Positions 1-8,106 of a stretch of DNA of 33,340 bases are shown piece after piece. The translations under genes were made by a program, and so were the position numbers. A model generated the notes under the pieces. The model ran no database searches and was not told the DNA's origin. It saw only the letters and a program-made list of their open reading frames with translations. The stretch's first letter is position 1, and every line of letters starts with the position of its first letter. This stretch comes from a virus: positions 1-33,340 of the IMG/VR virus record IMGVR_UViG_3300030107_002740. The stretch is one strand, 5' to 3'.

Positions 1-153
1 ATTGGGGTAATAAATTAGAATCACTTACAAACCTTGATGGTGTTTTTTCATTACAAATTGAAAAAGGTTTTGATGAATTGTTTTGGTCAATTTATGAAGT
101 TAAACTTCAAAAAAATAAAAATTTTGTTGCAAAGTTTAAAAAAATTAATGAAG
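1..153. repeat. Terminal direct repeat, left copy (same as 33188-33340)
   Basis: Bases 1-153 match 33188-33340 with two differences (T78 versus C33265 and T128 versus C33315). Both differences are synonymous in the reading frame that crosses the junction (Leu TTG/CTG and Val GTT/GTC). The repeat lies in the middle of a gene, so it is best read as assembly or clone overlap of a circular or circularly permuted genome, not as a dedicated packaging repeat. Confidence 0.9.
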
Positions 154-194
154 CAAAAGCATTTTTAAAAAATAAATACAAGGTGGCTCTTTAA
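1..194 (+). CDS. Hypothetical early protein, C-terminal part (continues from 33088 across the circle junction)
   Basis: This is the 3' portion of a reading frame whose start is at 33088 near the other end of the window. The first complete codon here is TGG at 3-5 and the stop is TAA at 192-194. Joined through the 153-base overlap, the protein is 97 residues, lysine- and phenylalanine-rich, with no recognised motif. It ends in a basic tail (KNKYKVAL). It precedes the gene at 221 and follows the one at 32872, all of which use the same purine-rich start site, so it belongs to the small second early operon. Function unknown; the frame continuity across the junction is directly visible. Confidence 0.75.
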   Translation, partial: WGNKLESLTNLDGVFSLQIEKGFDELFWSIYEVKLQKNKNFVAKFKKINEAKAFLKNKYKVAL

Positions 195-220
195 TAGAGT
201 TATTTCCTAAAGGAGAAAAA

Positions 221-466
221 ATGGAAGATATTATAATAAAAGATAATTTAAAATTTATACAAATTCCTAGACCTTTAAGAAAGCAAAGACTTATATGGGA
301 AGCTGAAGCATTACAAGAAGGTCAAGAAGGAGAAGAAAATTATACAAAAGATATTAAACCTTATTATAGAGATATATGTTTTAGTAGATATTATTATGAT
401 TCTTATAAATGGCGAATAATTAAATGCCCATATACAAAAGAAATTTCTTGCGAAATATCTGATTAA
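221..466 (+). CDS. Hypothetical protein, 81 aa
   Basis: The start at 221 is preceded by AAAGGAGAAAAA, the same start-site pattern used throughout the early region, which fixes the start. The product is 81 residues, mixed charged, with a glutamate-rich stretch around residues 26-40 and an aromatic, tyrosine-rich segment at about 48-64 (KPYYRDICFSRYYYDSYKWR). The C-terminus carries two cysteines (KCPY and SCEI). No signal peptide or membrane segment. It is the last gene before the terminase promoter and looks like the end of the small early operon that starts at 32872. Function not recognised. Confidence 0.7.
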   Translation: MEDIIIKDNLKFIQIPRPLRKQRLIWEAEALQEGQEGEENYTKDIKPYYRDICFSRYYYDSYKWRIIKCPYTKEISCEISD

Positions 467-474
467 GCAATTTT

Positions 475-500
475 AATAGCCGCCTATTTCTATTGCTATT
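475..500 (+). terminator. Possible weak terminator hairpin after the early genes
   Basis: AATAGC at 475-480 pairs with GCTATT at 495-500 around a 14-base loop, just after the stop at 466. The sequence downstream is TCCTCTAAAA and not a clean T-run, so termination would be weak. The right arm overlaps the -35 element proposed for the terminase promoter. Speculative. Confidence 0.3.
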
Positions 501-521
501 TCCTCTAAAAATATTTAAAAT
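493..521 (+). promoter_or_regulatory. Candidate sigma70-type promoter for the packaging/structural operon
   Basis: TTGCTA at 493-498 and TAAAAT at 516-521 are separated by exactly 17 bases. The -10 matches the consensus at 5 of 6 positions and the -35 at 4 of 6. Predicted initiation near 528 would leave about 30 bases of leader before the terminase small subunit, including its AGAGG ribosome site. It lies in the only gap (467-557) between the small early operon and the late genes. The region is AT-rich, so a chance match is possible. Confidence 0.5.
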
Positions 522-557
522 AACACAAAACCTACACTCTAGGTAAAAGAGGATATT

Positions 558-860
558 ATGGCACGACCAAAAAAATACGACATCAAAGGAGAACAAGTAC
601 AAAAACTAGCACAATATGGATGTACTAATATAGAAATAGCTGGTTATTTTGGCTGTGATGAAAGCCTTATTAGGAAAAGTTATTCCGAATTTTTGACAAA
701 AGGACGATCAGAACAAAAGTTAAGGCTTAGACAACTGCAATGGAACTCAGCAGAAAAGGGTAATGTGGTCATGCAGATATGGTTAGGCAAACAAATGCTA
801 GGGCAATCCGAAACACCAATAACAGAAGATAATGAGCCTTTAGCTTGGTCTATTGAATAG
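558..860 (+). CDS. terS: Terminase small subunit (TerS)
   Basis: 100 residues. It begins MARPKKYDI and carries a helix-turn-helix of the type QKLAQYGCTNIEIAGYFGCD at about residues 15-34, followed by a charged helical segment (GRSEQKLRLRQLQWNSAEKG) and IWLGKQMLGQSE, a typical arrangement for small terminase subunits of siphoviruses. TerS recognises phage DNA and presents it to the large subunit for packaging. AAGAGG five bases upstream of the ATG serves as ribosome site. Its stop TAG overlaps the GTG start of the large subunit by one base, and the pairing with TerL immediately downstream supports the call. Confidence 0.85.
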   Translation: MARPKKYDIKGEQVQKLAQYGCTNIEIAGYFGCDESLIRKSYSEFLTKGRSEQKLRLRQLQWNSAEKGNVVMQIWLGKQMLGQSETPITEDNEPLAWSIE

Positions 861-2074
861 TGCCATTATCTGATCCTCAAAGACAAGTAATACTCTGTAA
901 TAAACGATTTAGAATACTATTTGCTGGTAGAAGATTTGGTAAAACATTTGTTGCTATCCAAGAATTAGCTAAATTTGCTAGATTTCCTAATCAAAAAGTT
1001 TGGTACATATCACCAAGCTATCGTCAAAGTAAGAATATCTGCTGGACTATGCTCAAAGAACAAATGATTAATCACAGGTGGGTTAAGAAAATTAATGAAG
1101 CAGATTTATCTATTATTCTCAAAAACAATTCTATTATCCAGCTTAAAGGTGCTGATAACGAGCAATCTCTTAGAGGAGTTGGTTTAAACTTTATCTGTAT
1201 AGACGAATTTCAGGACATTAAACCTCAGGCTTGGTTTGAAGTTATACGACCAACTTTATCTGATAAAGGAAAAGAAGGTCATGCTTTATTTACAGGAACA
1301 CCTAAAGGCTATAATTGGGCTTACGATTTATACACTAAACAAAACAAAGAATGGCAAGGCTTTAAATTTACAACATTAGAAGGTGGTCAAGTCACACAAG
1401 AAGAAATAGAACAGGCTAAAGACGACCTAGACGAAAGAACTTTCCAACAAGAATATTTAGCAACATTTGTAAATTATTCAGGAGTTATTTATTATAATTT
1501 TGATAGAAATTTACATATTATAGATAATCATGAAGTCGTTAATGCTACAATTCATATTGGTATGGACTTCAATATTGATCCTATGGTATGTGTTTTAGCT
1601 CAGAAAAGGGATAATGACTTAATAATTTTTGATGAAATACAAATATGGAGTTCTAATACAAGTGAAATGATTGAAGAAATTAAAAGACGATACAATAAGT
1701 TTAATATAGTTATTTATCCTGATCCAGCCGCAAGACAAAGAAAAACATCTGCTGGTGGTTTTACTGATTTAGCTTTGTTAAGAAATGCTGGGTTTGAAGT
1801 GAGAGCAAGATCAACACATCCTTTAGTTAGAGATAGAATTAATGCAGTAAATTCTAAATTGAAAAATACGAATGGAGTGTCAAGTCTTTTTGTTATAAAA
1901 TCTTGTAAAAATGTAATTAAAAGTTTAGAAAGACAAGTATACAAAGAGGGAACTCATGTACCAGATAAAGATAGCGGTCATGATCACATGAATGATGCTT
2001 TAGGTTATATGGTTGAGTATATGTTTCCTTTGCGTAGAGAGTTTAAACCAAGCAAACCTACTAGGTGGAGTTAA
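860..2074 (+). CDS. terL: Terminase large subunit (TerL): packaging ATPase and nuclease
   Basis: 404 residues, starting at GTG 860, which overlaps the TerS stop; no later start would keep the ATPase motif. Walker A is GRRFGKT at residues 23-29 and Walker B is FICIDE at 111-116, followed by the coupling segment LFTGTPKG near 143-150. The C-terminal RNase H-like nuclease shows GMDFN (D236), IFDEI (D258/E259), YPDP (D288) and HDHMNDALGY near residues 374-383. TerL pumps DNA into the procapsid through the portal and cuts the concatemer. Length and motifs fit a compact T4/P22-like terminase, suggesting headful packaging, which agrees with a circularly closing sequence. The stop overlaps the portal ATG (TAATG). 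Confidence 0.95.
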   Translation: MPLSDPQRQVILCNKRFRILFAGRRFGKTFVAIQELAKFARFPNQKVWYISPSYRQSKNICWTMLKEQMINHRWVKKINEADLSIILKNNSIIQLKGADNEQSLRGVGLNFICIDEFQDIKPQAWFEVIRPTLSDKGKEGHALFTGTPKGYNWAYDLYTKQNKEWQGFKFTTLEGGQVTQEEIEQAKDDLDERTFQQEYLATFVNYSGVIYYNFDRNLHIIDNHEVVNATIHIGMDFNIDPMVCVLAQKRDNDLIIFDEIQIWSSNTSEMIEEIKRRYNKFNIVIYPDPAARQRKTSAGGFTDLALLRNAGFEVRARSTHPLVRDRINAVNSKLKNTNGVSSLFVIKSCKNVIKSLERQVYKEGTHVPDKDSGHDHMNDALGYMVEYMFPLRREFKPSKPTRWS

Positions 2075-3495
2075 TGGCAGATTACAACAGGGAATATTTA
2101 ATATCAAAACATCAGGACTATAAGGATAGTTTGCATAATTGGAATTTCCATTATCGTTCTTATCTTGGTGGAGATGATTTTTCTCTTGGTAATTTTTTAA
2201 ACAGATACATACTAGAAACAGATGAAGAATATTTAAAAAGATTAGACTTTACACCTTTAGATAATCATTGCCGAAATGTAGTACAAATTTATTCAAGTTT
2301 TTTATTTCGTGTTCCTCCTACGAGAGATTATGGCTCTATGAGTGGCGATCCACAATTAGAGTCATTTCTCAAAGATAGTGATTTAGATGGTAGGTCTTTT
2401 GCAAATGTAATTAAAGAAATGCAAACTCAGGCTTCTATTTATGGTCATTGTTGGGGAATTATAGATAAGCCAAACATTATTACCAAAACAAGAGCCGAAG
2501 AATTACAACAAGACATACGACCTTATATGTCTATCTATTCACCAGAGAATGTAACTAATTGGACATATGAAAGATTAGCTAATGGCAAATATTATTTAAC
2601 ATCATTAATTATTATAGAGGACATTAATCCAGAGAGAGCCATATTAAAAGTTTGGAGTCTTGAAGATATTTGTACTTATCATGTTGACGATTACATGACC
2701 GACCACAGTACAGCTAAACCAAAATTATTAGATGAACAACCAAATGCTTTAGGAGAAATACCAGCAGTTATTTTATACAATCAAAAATCACAAAGAAAAG
2801 CTATTGGTATATCTGATTTGTCAGATGTTGCAGAATTACAACAGTCTATTTACAATGATTATTCTGAGATAGAACAACTAATAAGATTATCTAACCATCC
2901 TAATTTAGTTAAAACACCTAATGTTCAAGCGAGTGCTGGTGCTGGTAGCATTATTGAAATGCCTGAAGATATGGATGCAAACTTAAAGCCTTATATTATA
3001 CAACCTTCTTCTCAATCATTAGAAAGCATAATGAAAACAATTCAAATGAAAGTAGATGCAATTAACAGAATAACACATATGGGAAGTGTAAGAGGAACAG
3101 AAAAAACAGTTAATAGTGGCATAGCTTTACAAACAGAGTTCCAATTATTAAATGCTAGGCTATCTGAAAAAGCTGATTTATTAGAAAATACAGAGGAAAG
3201 AATATGGTCTTTATTTGCTAAGTGGCAAAATAAAGTATTTGATGGTGAAATTGATTACCCAGATACTTTTGATTTAAGAGATTATGCGGCTGACTTACAA
3301 TTTTTACAAACAGCAAAAGCAAGTGGAATTAAATCAGAAACATTTATGAAAGAGGTTGATAAACAAATTGCAAGGTCAGTTGTAGAAGAAGATGAAACTA
3401 TTAGTACCATTAATGATGAAATTGATAATTCTACTGTGGCTATTGGACAATTCTCTACACCAGCTATTGAAGGTGTTGAAACAGCCGAAGAATAA
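2074..3495 (+). CDS. Portal protein
   Basis: The ATG at 2074 overlaps the TerL stop and follows AGGTGGAG; the frame is also open from a GTG at 2065, but the ATG has the better ribosome site. The product is 473 residues. The N-terminus (YLGGDDF, then HCRNVVQIYSSFLFRVPP) and the stretch AELQQSIYNDYSEIEQLIRLSNHP resemble siphovirus portals of the DUF4055-like kind, and the tail is acidic and low in complexity. Twelve copies would form the ring at the capsid vertex through which TerL moves DNA and to which the connector attaches. Position between TerL and the MuF protein is the standard one. Confidence 0.8.
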   Translation: MADYNREYLISKHQDYKDSLHNWNFHYRSYLGGDDFSLGNFLNRYILETDEEYLKRLDFTPLDNHCRNVVQIYSSFLFRVPPTRDYGSMSGDPQLESFLKDSDLDGRSFANVIKEMQTQASIYGHCWGIIDKPNIITKTRAEELQQDIRPYMSIYSPENVTNWTYERLANGKYYLTSLIIIEDINPERAILKVWSLEDICTYHVDDYMTDHSTAKPKLLDEQPNALGEIPAVILYNQKSQRKAIGISDLSDVAELQQSIYNDYSEIEQLIRLSNHPNLVKTPNVQASAGAGSIIEMPEDMDANLKPYIIQPSSQSLESIMKTIQMKVDAINRITHMGSVRGTEKTVNSGIALQTEFQLLNARLSEKADLLENTEERIWSLFAKWQNKVFDGEIDYPDTFDLRDYAADLQFLQTAKASGIKSETFMKEVDKQIARSVVEEDETISTINDEIDNSTVAIGQFSTPAIEGVETAEE

Positions 3496-3500
3496 AATGA

Positions 3501-5153
3501 ATGTCAAGACAATCTATATTAGACAAATTAACTCTTAATCATGAAACACAGATTAAGAAAACATTAGAAGATTTAGAAGCACAAATAATATCCGATATTG
3601 CAGAGCATAAAAAACTTTTATCTACCCAGCCATTTAGTCCTGAACTATTACGACAAAAAACAGCAATCACTATTCAACTACGAAACGACTTTAAAAAACA
3701 ATTCCAAAACATCTTCCTAGCCGAATCTGACTCTCTTATTAGGGAATACGATCAATTAGTAGGTGAGTTTATGAAAGAATTTGGCAAATTAAACATACCA
3801 GATAAATTTAAGAACTTAACAAAGGTTGATTTAGATACAATTAGTGCATTAAAAACACAAACATTTCAGGGTTTTGAAGAAGTAGCTAATACTTATTTAA
3901 CTGAAATTAATACTAATGTTTATCAGAATGTTATTGGCGGTAGGTCTTTTGATGATATGGTAAGAGATATATCAGGCAAATTAACAGGAGCAGTTGATGC
4001 GGCTGGACGACCAATGTCAAGTCATGCTGGACAATTAGCACATGATTCTATCATGCAATTTGATGCTCAATTTGTTAAGGCTAAAGCTAGTTCTGCTGGA
4101 CTAACACATTTTAGATATGCTGGTACAGCCATAACAACAACAAGAGATTTTTGTCAAAGACATATAGGACAAGTATATTCTGAAGAAGAAATTAGAAGTA
4201 TTTGGTCTGGTAGTTGGACAGGCAAATCAAGTGGTGATCCATTTGTTGTTAGAGGTGGTTATCGTTGCCGACATACTTGGAATCCTGTTGATCCAGATTG
4301 GTTAGAAAAAGAAGAAAAGAAAGAAGAAGAAAAACCTAAGAAAAAACCTAAATCTAAAATTACTGCAATTAATCCTACAAGAAATTATGCAACAGGAAAT
4401 TATAATGAATCAAGTATTAACAATGTTTTAGAAAATTTATCAGGTCAGGAAAAATCAATAGATTTATTAAATCAATTTCTTAATTCAAAAAATATTGTTT
4501 CTTTATTTCTTTCAAGAGAAATGAAAATGAAACCATTTAGAAAAAATCACGATACAAAAATTTATGAAAAATATAAAAAATCTCACAAAGAAGGTTTAAC
4601 AGAATATTCTATTAAACCACCTAGATCAGCTTACGGATATACACAATCAACTAAAAATTATGTTGCCACAGTAATAGATGGTAATATTGATTTTGCTACT
4701 GCTCGTCCAAAAAAAATTCAGACTCATATTGCAACAATATTAGCAAGAACAGATTTAGGAAAAGGAAAATACAATGCTAAATTAGCTTTTGAAAGAAAAA
4801 CTGCTGATTGGTCATTTTCAGCACCACTAGGAAGAAAAGAATTAAATACATTTATTAATAAGGCAGAATCAGATATCATTACATACTTGCATGAAGTAGG
4901 ACATCAAGTGCATTATTGGAGTGCAACAGATAGAGGAGTAAATACATTAATGGATGTTTTTAATTTTGCTGGAAGAAAAAATATTATTTTAACAAGATAT
5001 GGAAGTAAAAATGCGGCTGAATATCATGCTGAATTATTTGCTGTATGGTCAACAAATAGAAAAGCATTGCAATTATACAATCCAAAATTAGTAGAATATA
5101 TGGATAATCTTGTAGAAAAAGCAATTAAAAATAAAAAGAAAGGAGATATATAA
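3501..5153 (+). CDS. MuF-like head morphogenesis protein fused to an HExxH metalloprotease-like domain
   Basis: 550 residues in two parts. The N-terminal ~265 residues form a helical minor head protein ending in the MuF signature (TTTRDFCQRHIGQVYSEEEI near 210-230 and GGYRCRHTW at 252-260). A charged linker of Lys, Glu and Pro (about 271-288) leads to a C-terminal domain (about 289-550) with HEVGH at 464-468, the zinc-metalloprotease motif, and a downstream AAEYHAELFAVW at 505-516 whose E507 or E511 could be the third ligand. This layout resembles anthrax lethal factor-like catalytic domains. Known MuF proteins often carry toxin or enzyme tails that can be ejected with DNA; that role here is inference. 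No obvious ribosome site. A 57-aa gene follows directly. Confidence 0.8.
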   Translation: MSRQSILDKLTLNHETQIKKTLEDLEAQIISDIAEHKKLLSTQPFSPELLRQKTAITIQLRNDFKKQFQNIFLAESDSLIREYDQLVGEFMKEFGKLNIPDKFKNLTKVDLDTISALKTQTFQGFEEVANTYLTEINTNVYQNVIGGRSFDDMVRDISGKLTGAVDAAGRPMSSHAGQLAHDSIMQFDAQFVKAKASSAGLTHFRYAGTAITTTRDFCQRHIGQVYSEEEIRSIWSGSWTGKSSGDPFVVRGGYRCRHTWNPVDPDWLEKEEKKEEEKPKKKPKSKITAINPTRNYATGNYNESSINNVLENLSGQEKSIDLLNQFLNSKNIVSLFLSREMKMKPFRKNHDTKIYEKYKKSHKEGLTEYSIKPPRSAYGYTQSTKNYVATVIDGNIDFATARPKKIQTHIATILARTDLGKGKYNAKLAFERKTADWSFSAPLGRKELNTFINKAESDIITYLHEVGHQVHYWSATDRGVNTLMDVFNFAGRKNIILTRYGSKNAAEYHAELFAVWSTNRKALQLYNPKLVEYMDNLVEKAIKNKKKGDI

Positions 5154-5326
5154 TGGCTATTGATTTACACAAAGGTTTTGATGAAGCACAATTATTATTA
5201 AATCAAGTGCCTATACCAAGAGATATAATTAAACAATTAGATAGAATAAGAAAAGAAATACCAGAAAATGAATTAGAAATGTTTGACCAATTATATGATT
5301 CAATACAAGGTATTGAAGAAGAATAG
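5153..5326 (+). CDS. Small protein, 57 aa, directly behind the MuF-protease gene
   Basis: The ATG at 5153 overlaps the preceding stop (TAATG) and has a good AGGAG six bases or so upstream, inside the end of the previous gene. The product is 57 residues, acidic at the end (QGIEEE) and predicted mostly helical, with DLHKGFDEAQLLLNQVPIPR at the start. No signal peptide or membrane segment. It has no recognised family. Because genes behind polymorphic-toxin-like MuF fusions can encode immunity or inhibitor proteins, it could restrain the protease domain until packaging; it could equally be an ordinary head accessory protein. Confidence 0.75.
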   Translation: MAIDLHKGFDEAQLLLNQVPIPRDIIKQLDRIRKEIPENELEMFDQLYDSIQGIEEE

Positions 5327-5365
5327 TAATTATTGTATATTTAATAAAAACATAAAGGAGTAATT

Positions 5366-6076
5366 ATGGCTGACGAGCAAAAAACGGATACAGTTGAAAC
5401 TGCAACAACTGAAATCCAACAGGAAGAAGTAAAAGTAGAAGAAAATAAAGAAGATTCTTTTAACAAATCACAGGTTGACGATATTGTTAAAGAACGACTA
5501 GCAAGGGAACGAAGAAAAATTTACAAAGAGTTAGGAACAGAAGATATTAATGTTGCTAAATCTGCCTTGCAAGAAAAACAAGAAAAAGAATTAGAGATTA
5601 AGAAACAGCGAGGCGAGTTTGATGAAATTATTAAACAACAAGCTGATAAATCTAATGCTGAGATAGCAAATTTAAAAACACAATTAGAACAAATAAAAAT
5701 TAATGATAGTTTATTGTCTAGTGCAAGTAAGCATAGGTCAAATGTTCCAGATCAAGTTGTTCAGTTGCTAAAATCAAATGTAAAATTAAATGACGAAGGT
5801 AAAGTAGAAGTTCTTGCAGAAAACAAACAACCTCGTTATAATACTAAAGGTGAACTTTTATCAGTAGATGATTATGTTCAAGAGTTTTTGACACAGAATC
5901 CTCATTTCCAAGCAGCAACTCCTTCAGGGAGTGGAAGTGTGAGTAATGTGGGAAAGGTTGACGCAAAACCTTTTAATATTGCGGATTTAGATATGACAAA
6001 ACCTGAAGATAGGAAGCGATATGCTGAATATAAAAAGGAGAGGGATAGTAAACCCACAGTCATAAATTTAACTTAA
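5366..6076 (+). CDS. Capsid scaffolding protein
   Basis: 236 residues, highly charged and helical. The N-terminus is acidic and glutamine/glutamate-rich. A long coiled-coil region runs from about residue 32 to 115 (SQVDDIVKERLARERRKIYK, then EKQEKELEIKKQRGEFDEI), and the C-terminus is basic (RKRYAEYKKERDSKP), where scaffolds usually contact the capsid protein. It sits immediately before the major capsid gene, the normal place for a scaffold. AAAGGAG lies at 5355-5361. Scaffolds guide procapsid assembly and leave before or during DNA packaging. No protease active-site motif is visible in it. Confidence 0.8.
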   Translation: MADEQKTDTVETATTEIQQEEVKVEENKEDSFNKSQVDDIVKERLARERRKIYKELGTEDINVAKSALQEKQEKELEIKKQRGEFDEIIKQQADKSNAEIANLKTQLEQIKINDSLLSSASKHRSNVPDQVVQLLKSNVKLNDEGKVEVLAENKQPRYNTKGELLSVDDYVQEFLTQNPHFQAATPSGSGSVSNVGKVDAKPFNIADLDMTKPEDRKRYAEYKKERDSKPTVINLT

Positions 6077-6095
6077 ATATTAAAGGAGATTAGCA

Positions 6096-6947
6096 ATGGC
6101 TGATGAAACAACAAGTTCAACGATCTCGGAACTATATACAGAGATCATAGCAGAGGCAATGTTCGTAGCAAATGAGAAATCACTTATGCGAGGATTAGTC
6201 AAAAATTATACTATTGCAGGTGGCGGAAAATCGGTAGAAGTACCTATTTATGCAGCTGTAAGTGCAGCAGCAGTATCAGAGGCAGCTGATTTATCTAATA
6301 CTGCAGTAAACCCAAGTTCAGTAACAATTACTGCTTCTGAAATTGGAATTATGACAACATTAACTGATCTGGCTAGAAATAGTGCATCAAGAAATGTTGC
6401 GAGTGATATTGGTAGATTATTTGGTGAAGCAATCGCTAAAAAAATTGATGTAGATTTAATCGCTTTATTTGATTCATTTAGTAAAATCGTAGGTGGAGCA
6501 GATGTTGCTTTTTCTGCGGCAAAGATGTTTGAAGCAGTAGCTGAATTAAGAAATTTAGCAGTACCATCATCAGATTTAGCTTGTGTGGTACATCCATACA
6601 TAGCTTATGATATGAAATCAGGAGTATCTAATACTTTTGGTGCTGGATCAGGTGCAACTACAGATATTGGTAATGAAGCAATGAGATCAGGATTTGTAGG
6701 TACAGTAGCTGGTGTTCCTGTTTATGAATCTGCAAACATTTCTAACACAGGTACAACAGGTGATTATAAAGGTGCAATATTCCACAGAGATGCTTTAGGA
6801 CTTGCTATGATGCAAGACTTAAAAATTGAAACTCAAAGAGATGCTTCTCTAAGAGCAGATGAGATTGTTGCTACAGCAGTTTATGGAGTTGCTGAATTAA
6901 ACGATACTTATGGTGTTGAGTTAATGATGGATTCATCATTACTGTAA
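6096..6947 (+). CDS. Major capsid protein
   Basis: 283 residues, following the scaffold after 19 bases with AAGGAGA as ribosome site. The sequence is rich in alanine, serine and valine with features of HK97-fold capsid proteins: an N-terminal helical arm (TISELYTEIIAEAMFVANEK), a glycine-rich turn (AGGGKSVEVP) leading to an E-loop-like segment, and GFVGTVAGVPVYESANI followed by the C-terminal DEIVATAVYGVAELNDTYGV. It would form the icosahedral shell. There is no N-terminal delta domain of HK97 type, which fits the use of a separate scaffold. A perfect hairpin follows the stop. Confidence 0.85.
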   Translation: MADETTSSTISELYTEIIAEAMFVANEKSLMRGLVKNYTIAGGGKSVEVPIYAAVSAAAVSEAADLSNTAVNPSSVTITASEIGIMTTLTDLARNSASRNVASDIGRLFGEAIAKKIDVDLIALFDSFSKIVGGADVAFSAAKMFEAVAELRNLAVPSSDLACVVHPYIAYDMKSGVSNTFGAGSGATTDIGNEAMRSGFVGTVAGVPVYESANISNTGTTGDYKGAIFHRDALGLAMMQDLKIETQRDASLRADEIVATAVYGVAELNDTYGVELMMDSSLL

Positions 6948-6961
6948 ACAATTAATTAACT

Positions 6962-6982
6962 AGAGGGAGTTAATCTCCCTCT
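6962..6982 (+). terminator. Perfect 8-bp hairpin after the capsid gene, lacking a T-run
   Basis: AGAGGGAG (6962-6969) pairs perfectly with CTCCCTCT (6975-6982) around the loop TTAAT. It lies 15 bases after the capsid stop. TACAAAAG follows, so it lacks the T-run of an intrinsic terminator. It may partly terminate transcription, or protect or process the mRNA so that capsid message exceeds that of downstream connector genes. Confidence 0.6.
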
Positions 6983-6998
6983 TACAAAAGAGGATTTT

Positions 6999-7178
6999 AT
7001 GGTAATAGATAACAAAGTAACAATGAGTAAAATTATGGACGATAAAATTGAATTAACTAATGGTAAAAGAATTATCAAAAGAAAAAAAGTTGATTGGGAA
7101 AAAAATCAAAAAGTTTGGGAATTTAGAGGTTGGAGTTTAGTAGAAGATAAACCTAAAAAGAAAAAAGGTAAAAAATAA
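6999..7178 (+). CDS. Small basic protein, 59 aa, head-tail region
   Basis: ATG at 6999 with AAGAGG five bases upstream, and stop TAA at 7176-7178 overlapping the next ATG. The product is 59 residues, very basic, ending in a lysine-rich tail (PKKKKGKK). A middle segment KKVDWEKNQKVWEFRGWSLV has the Trp/Phe spacing of a small beta domain. Small genes of this kind are common between the capsid protein and the connectors and may be head or connector accessory proteins; that is inference from position only. A second in-frame ATG lies at 7023. Confidence 0.7.
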   Translation: MVIDNKVTMSKIMDDKIELTNGKRIIKRKKVDWEKNQKVWEFRGWSLVEDKPKKKKGKK

Positions 7179-7654
7179 TGGCTACTACACAATTCGGAGT
7201 AGCTAATAGTGATGTTCAGGGCATACAACCTGATATATTAGGTTATGGGATTACTGACTTTGGTACTCAACTACAATATGCAGAAGATGATGTACTAAGA
7301 AAAATAAGAGCCGAATGGTGGGAAAGATACAGACATACAGTAAGATTTAAAGACATTACAAAAGTTACATCTGTTGAAATGACAGACACCAAACTAACTG
7401 ATGCACAATGGAAAAGATCAGTAGTATATAGAGCATTAGCAGAGTACATTTTTCCTCAGCTAACTAAATGGAAAGATGGAGATTCAGGAGATGGAAAAGA
7501 CTCTTTTCAAGTGCAAATAGATTTTTATAGAGATAGATTTAACGAGGAGTTTCAATCTGTTTTAAAAGATGGTGTTGAGTATGATGAAGATGGTGGTGGC
7601 TCTGTTTCTAATAGTGAGAAAGAAGCTATACATACTTTACGACTTGTTAGATAA
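7178..7654 (+). CDS. Head-tail connector (adaptor) protein
   Basis: 158 residues starting at the TAATG junction. Composition is mainly helical and charged (DDVLRKIRAEWWERYRHTV, then WKRSVVYRALAEYIFPQLTKW), compatible with gp6/gp15-like adaptor proteins that bind the portal ring. It lies in the standard order of capsid, adaptor, gp10-like protein, tail terminator. No catalytic motif. The assignment is from position and secondary-structure character, since connector proteins diverge strongly. Confidence 0.6.
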   Translation: MATTQFGVANSDVQGIQPDILGYGITDFGTQLQYAEDDVLRKIRAEWWERYRHTVRFKDITKVTSVEMTDTKLTDAQWKRSVVYRALAEYIFPQLTKWKDGDSGDGKDSFQVQIDFYRDRFNEEFQSVLKDGVEYDEDGGGSVSNSEKEAIHTLRLVR

Positions 7655-8106
7655 TGGTTGCAGATGTTAAGATTAAAGCCAATACAATAGATGTTTCTAA
7701 TTATATAAAGAAACTACAAAAAACAATACCAAGAGATATTACTAAAGCATTAAATAAAGTATCTGCATATGCAGTAGATCAAATTCAAACCAAAACACAA
7801 AAAGGACAAACACCAGATGGTGGGACTTTTAAACAATATTCTGAAGCATATAAAAGATCAGAACAATTTAAAAAGAAAAAAAATAAATTTGTTGACTTAA
7901 CTTTTCATGGTCATATGTTCAATTCTTTAACATGGAAGGTAAGAAGAACAACATCTACATTATTTTTTAGAAGAAAATCAGAGCAAATTAAGGCTTATGT
8001 TCATGATGAAGGTGTAGGACAAATGCCTAGACGACCTTTTTTTGCTATTGGACGAAGGGATGAAGATAAGATAAGAGATATGTTTTTAAGGAATATTAAA
8101 TTATGA
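7654..8106 (+). CDS. Virion morphogenesis / HK97 gp10-like neck protein
   Basis: 150 residues, basic. It starts at a TAATG junction and its stop is in an ATGA overlap with the next gene. The segment YIKKLQKTIPRDITKALNKV near the N-terminus and the C-terminal HDEGVGQMPRRPFFAIGRRD match the signature of phage virion morphogenesis/tail completion (Mu gpG-like, HK97 gp10-like) proteins, in which a conserved PxRPF motif closes the fold. The protein would sit at the head-tail joint or help finish the tail. Confidence 0.75.
   Translation: MVADVKIKANTIDVSNYIKKLQKTIPRDITKALNKVSAYAVDQIQTKTQKGQTPDGGTFKQYSEAYKRSEQFKKKKNKFVDLTFHGHMFNSLTWKVRRTTSTLFFRRKSEQIKAYVHDEGVGQMPRRPFFAIGRRDEDKIRDMFLRNIKL

Noticed and set aside
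6248-6601. 117-codon minus-strand frame opposite the capsid gene
   Set aside because: Low-complexity shadow of an Ala/Ser-rich protein; no start signal and fully inside a recognised gene.
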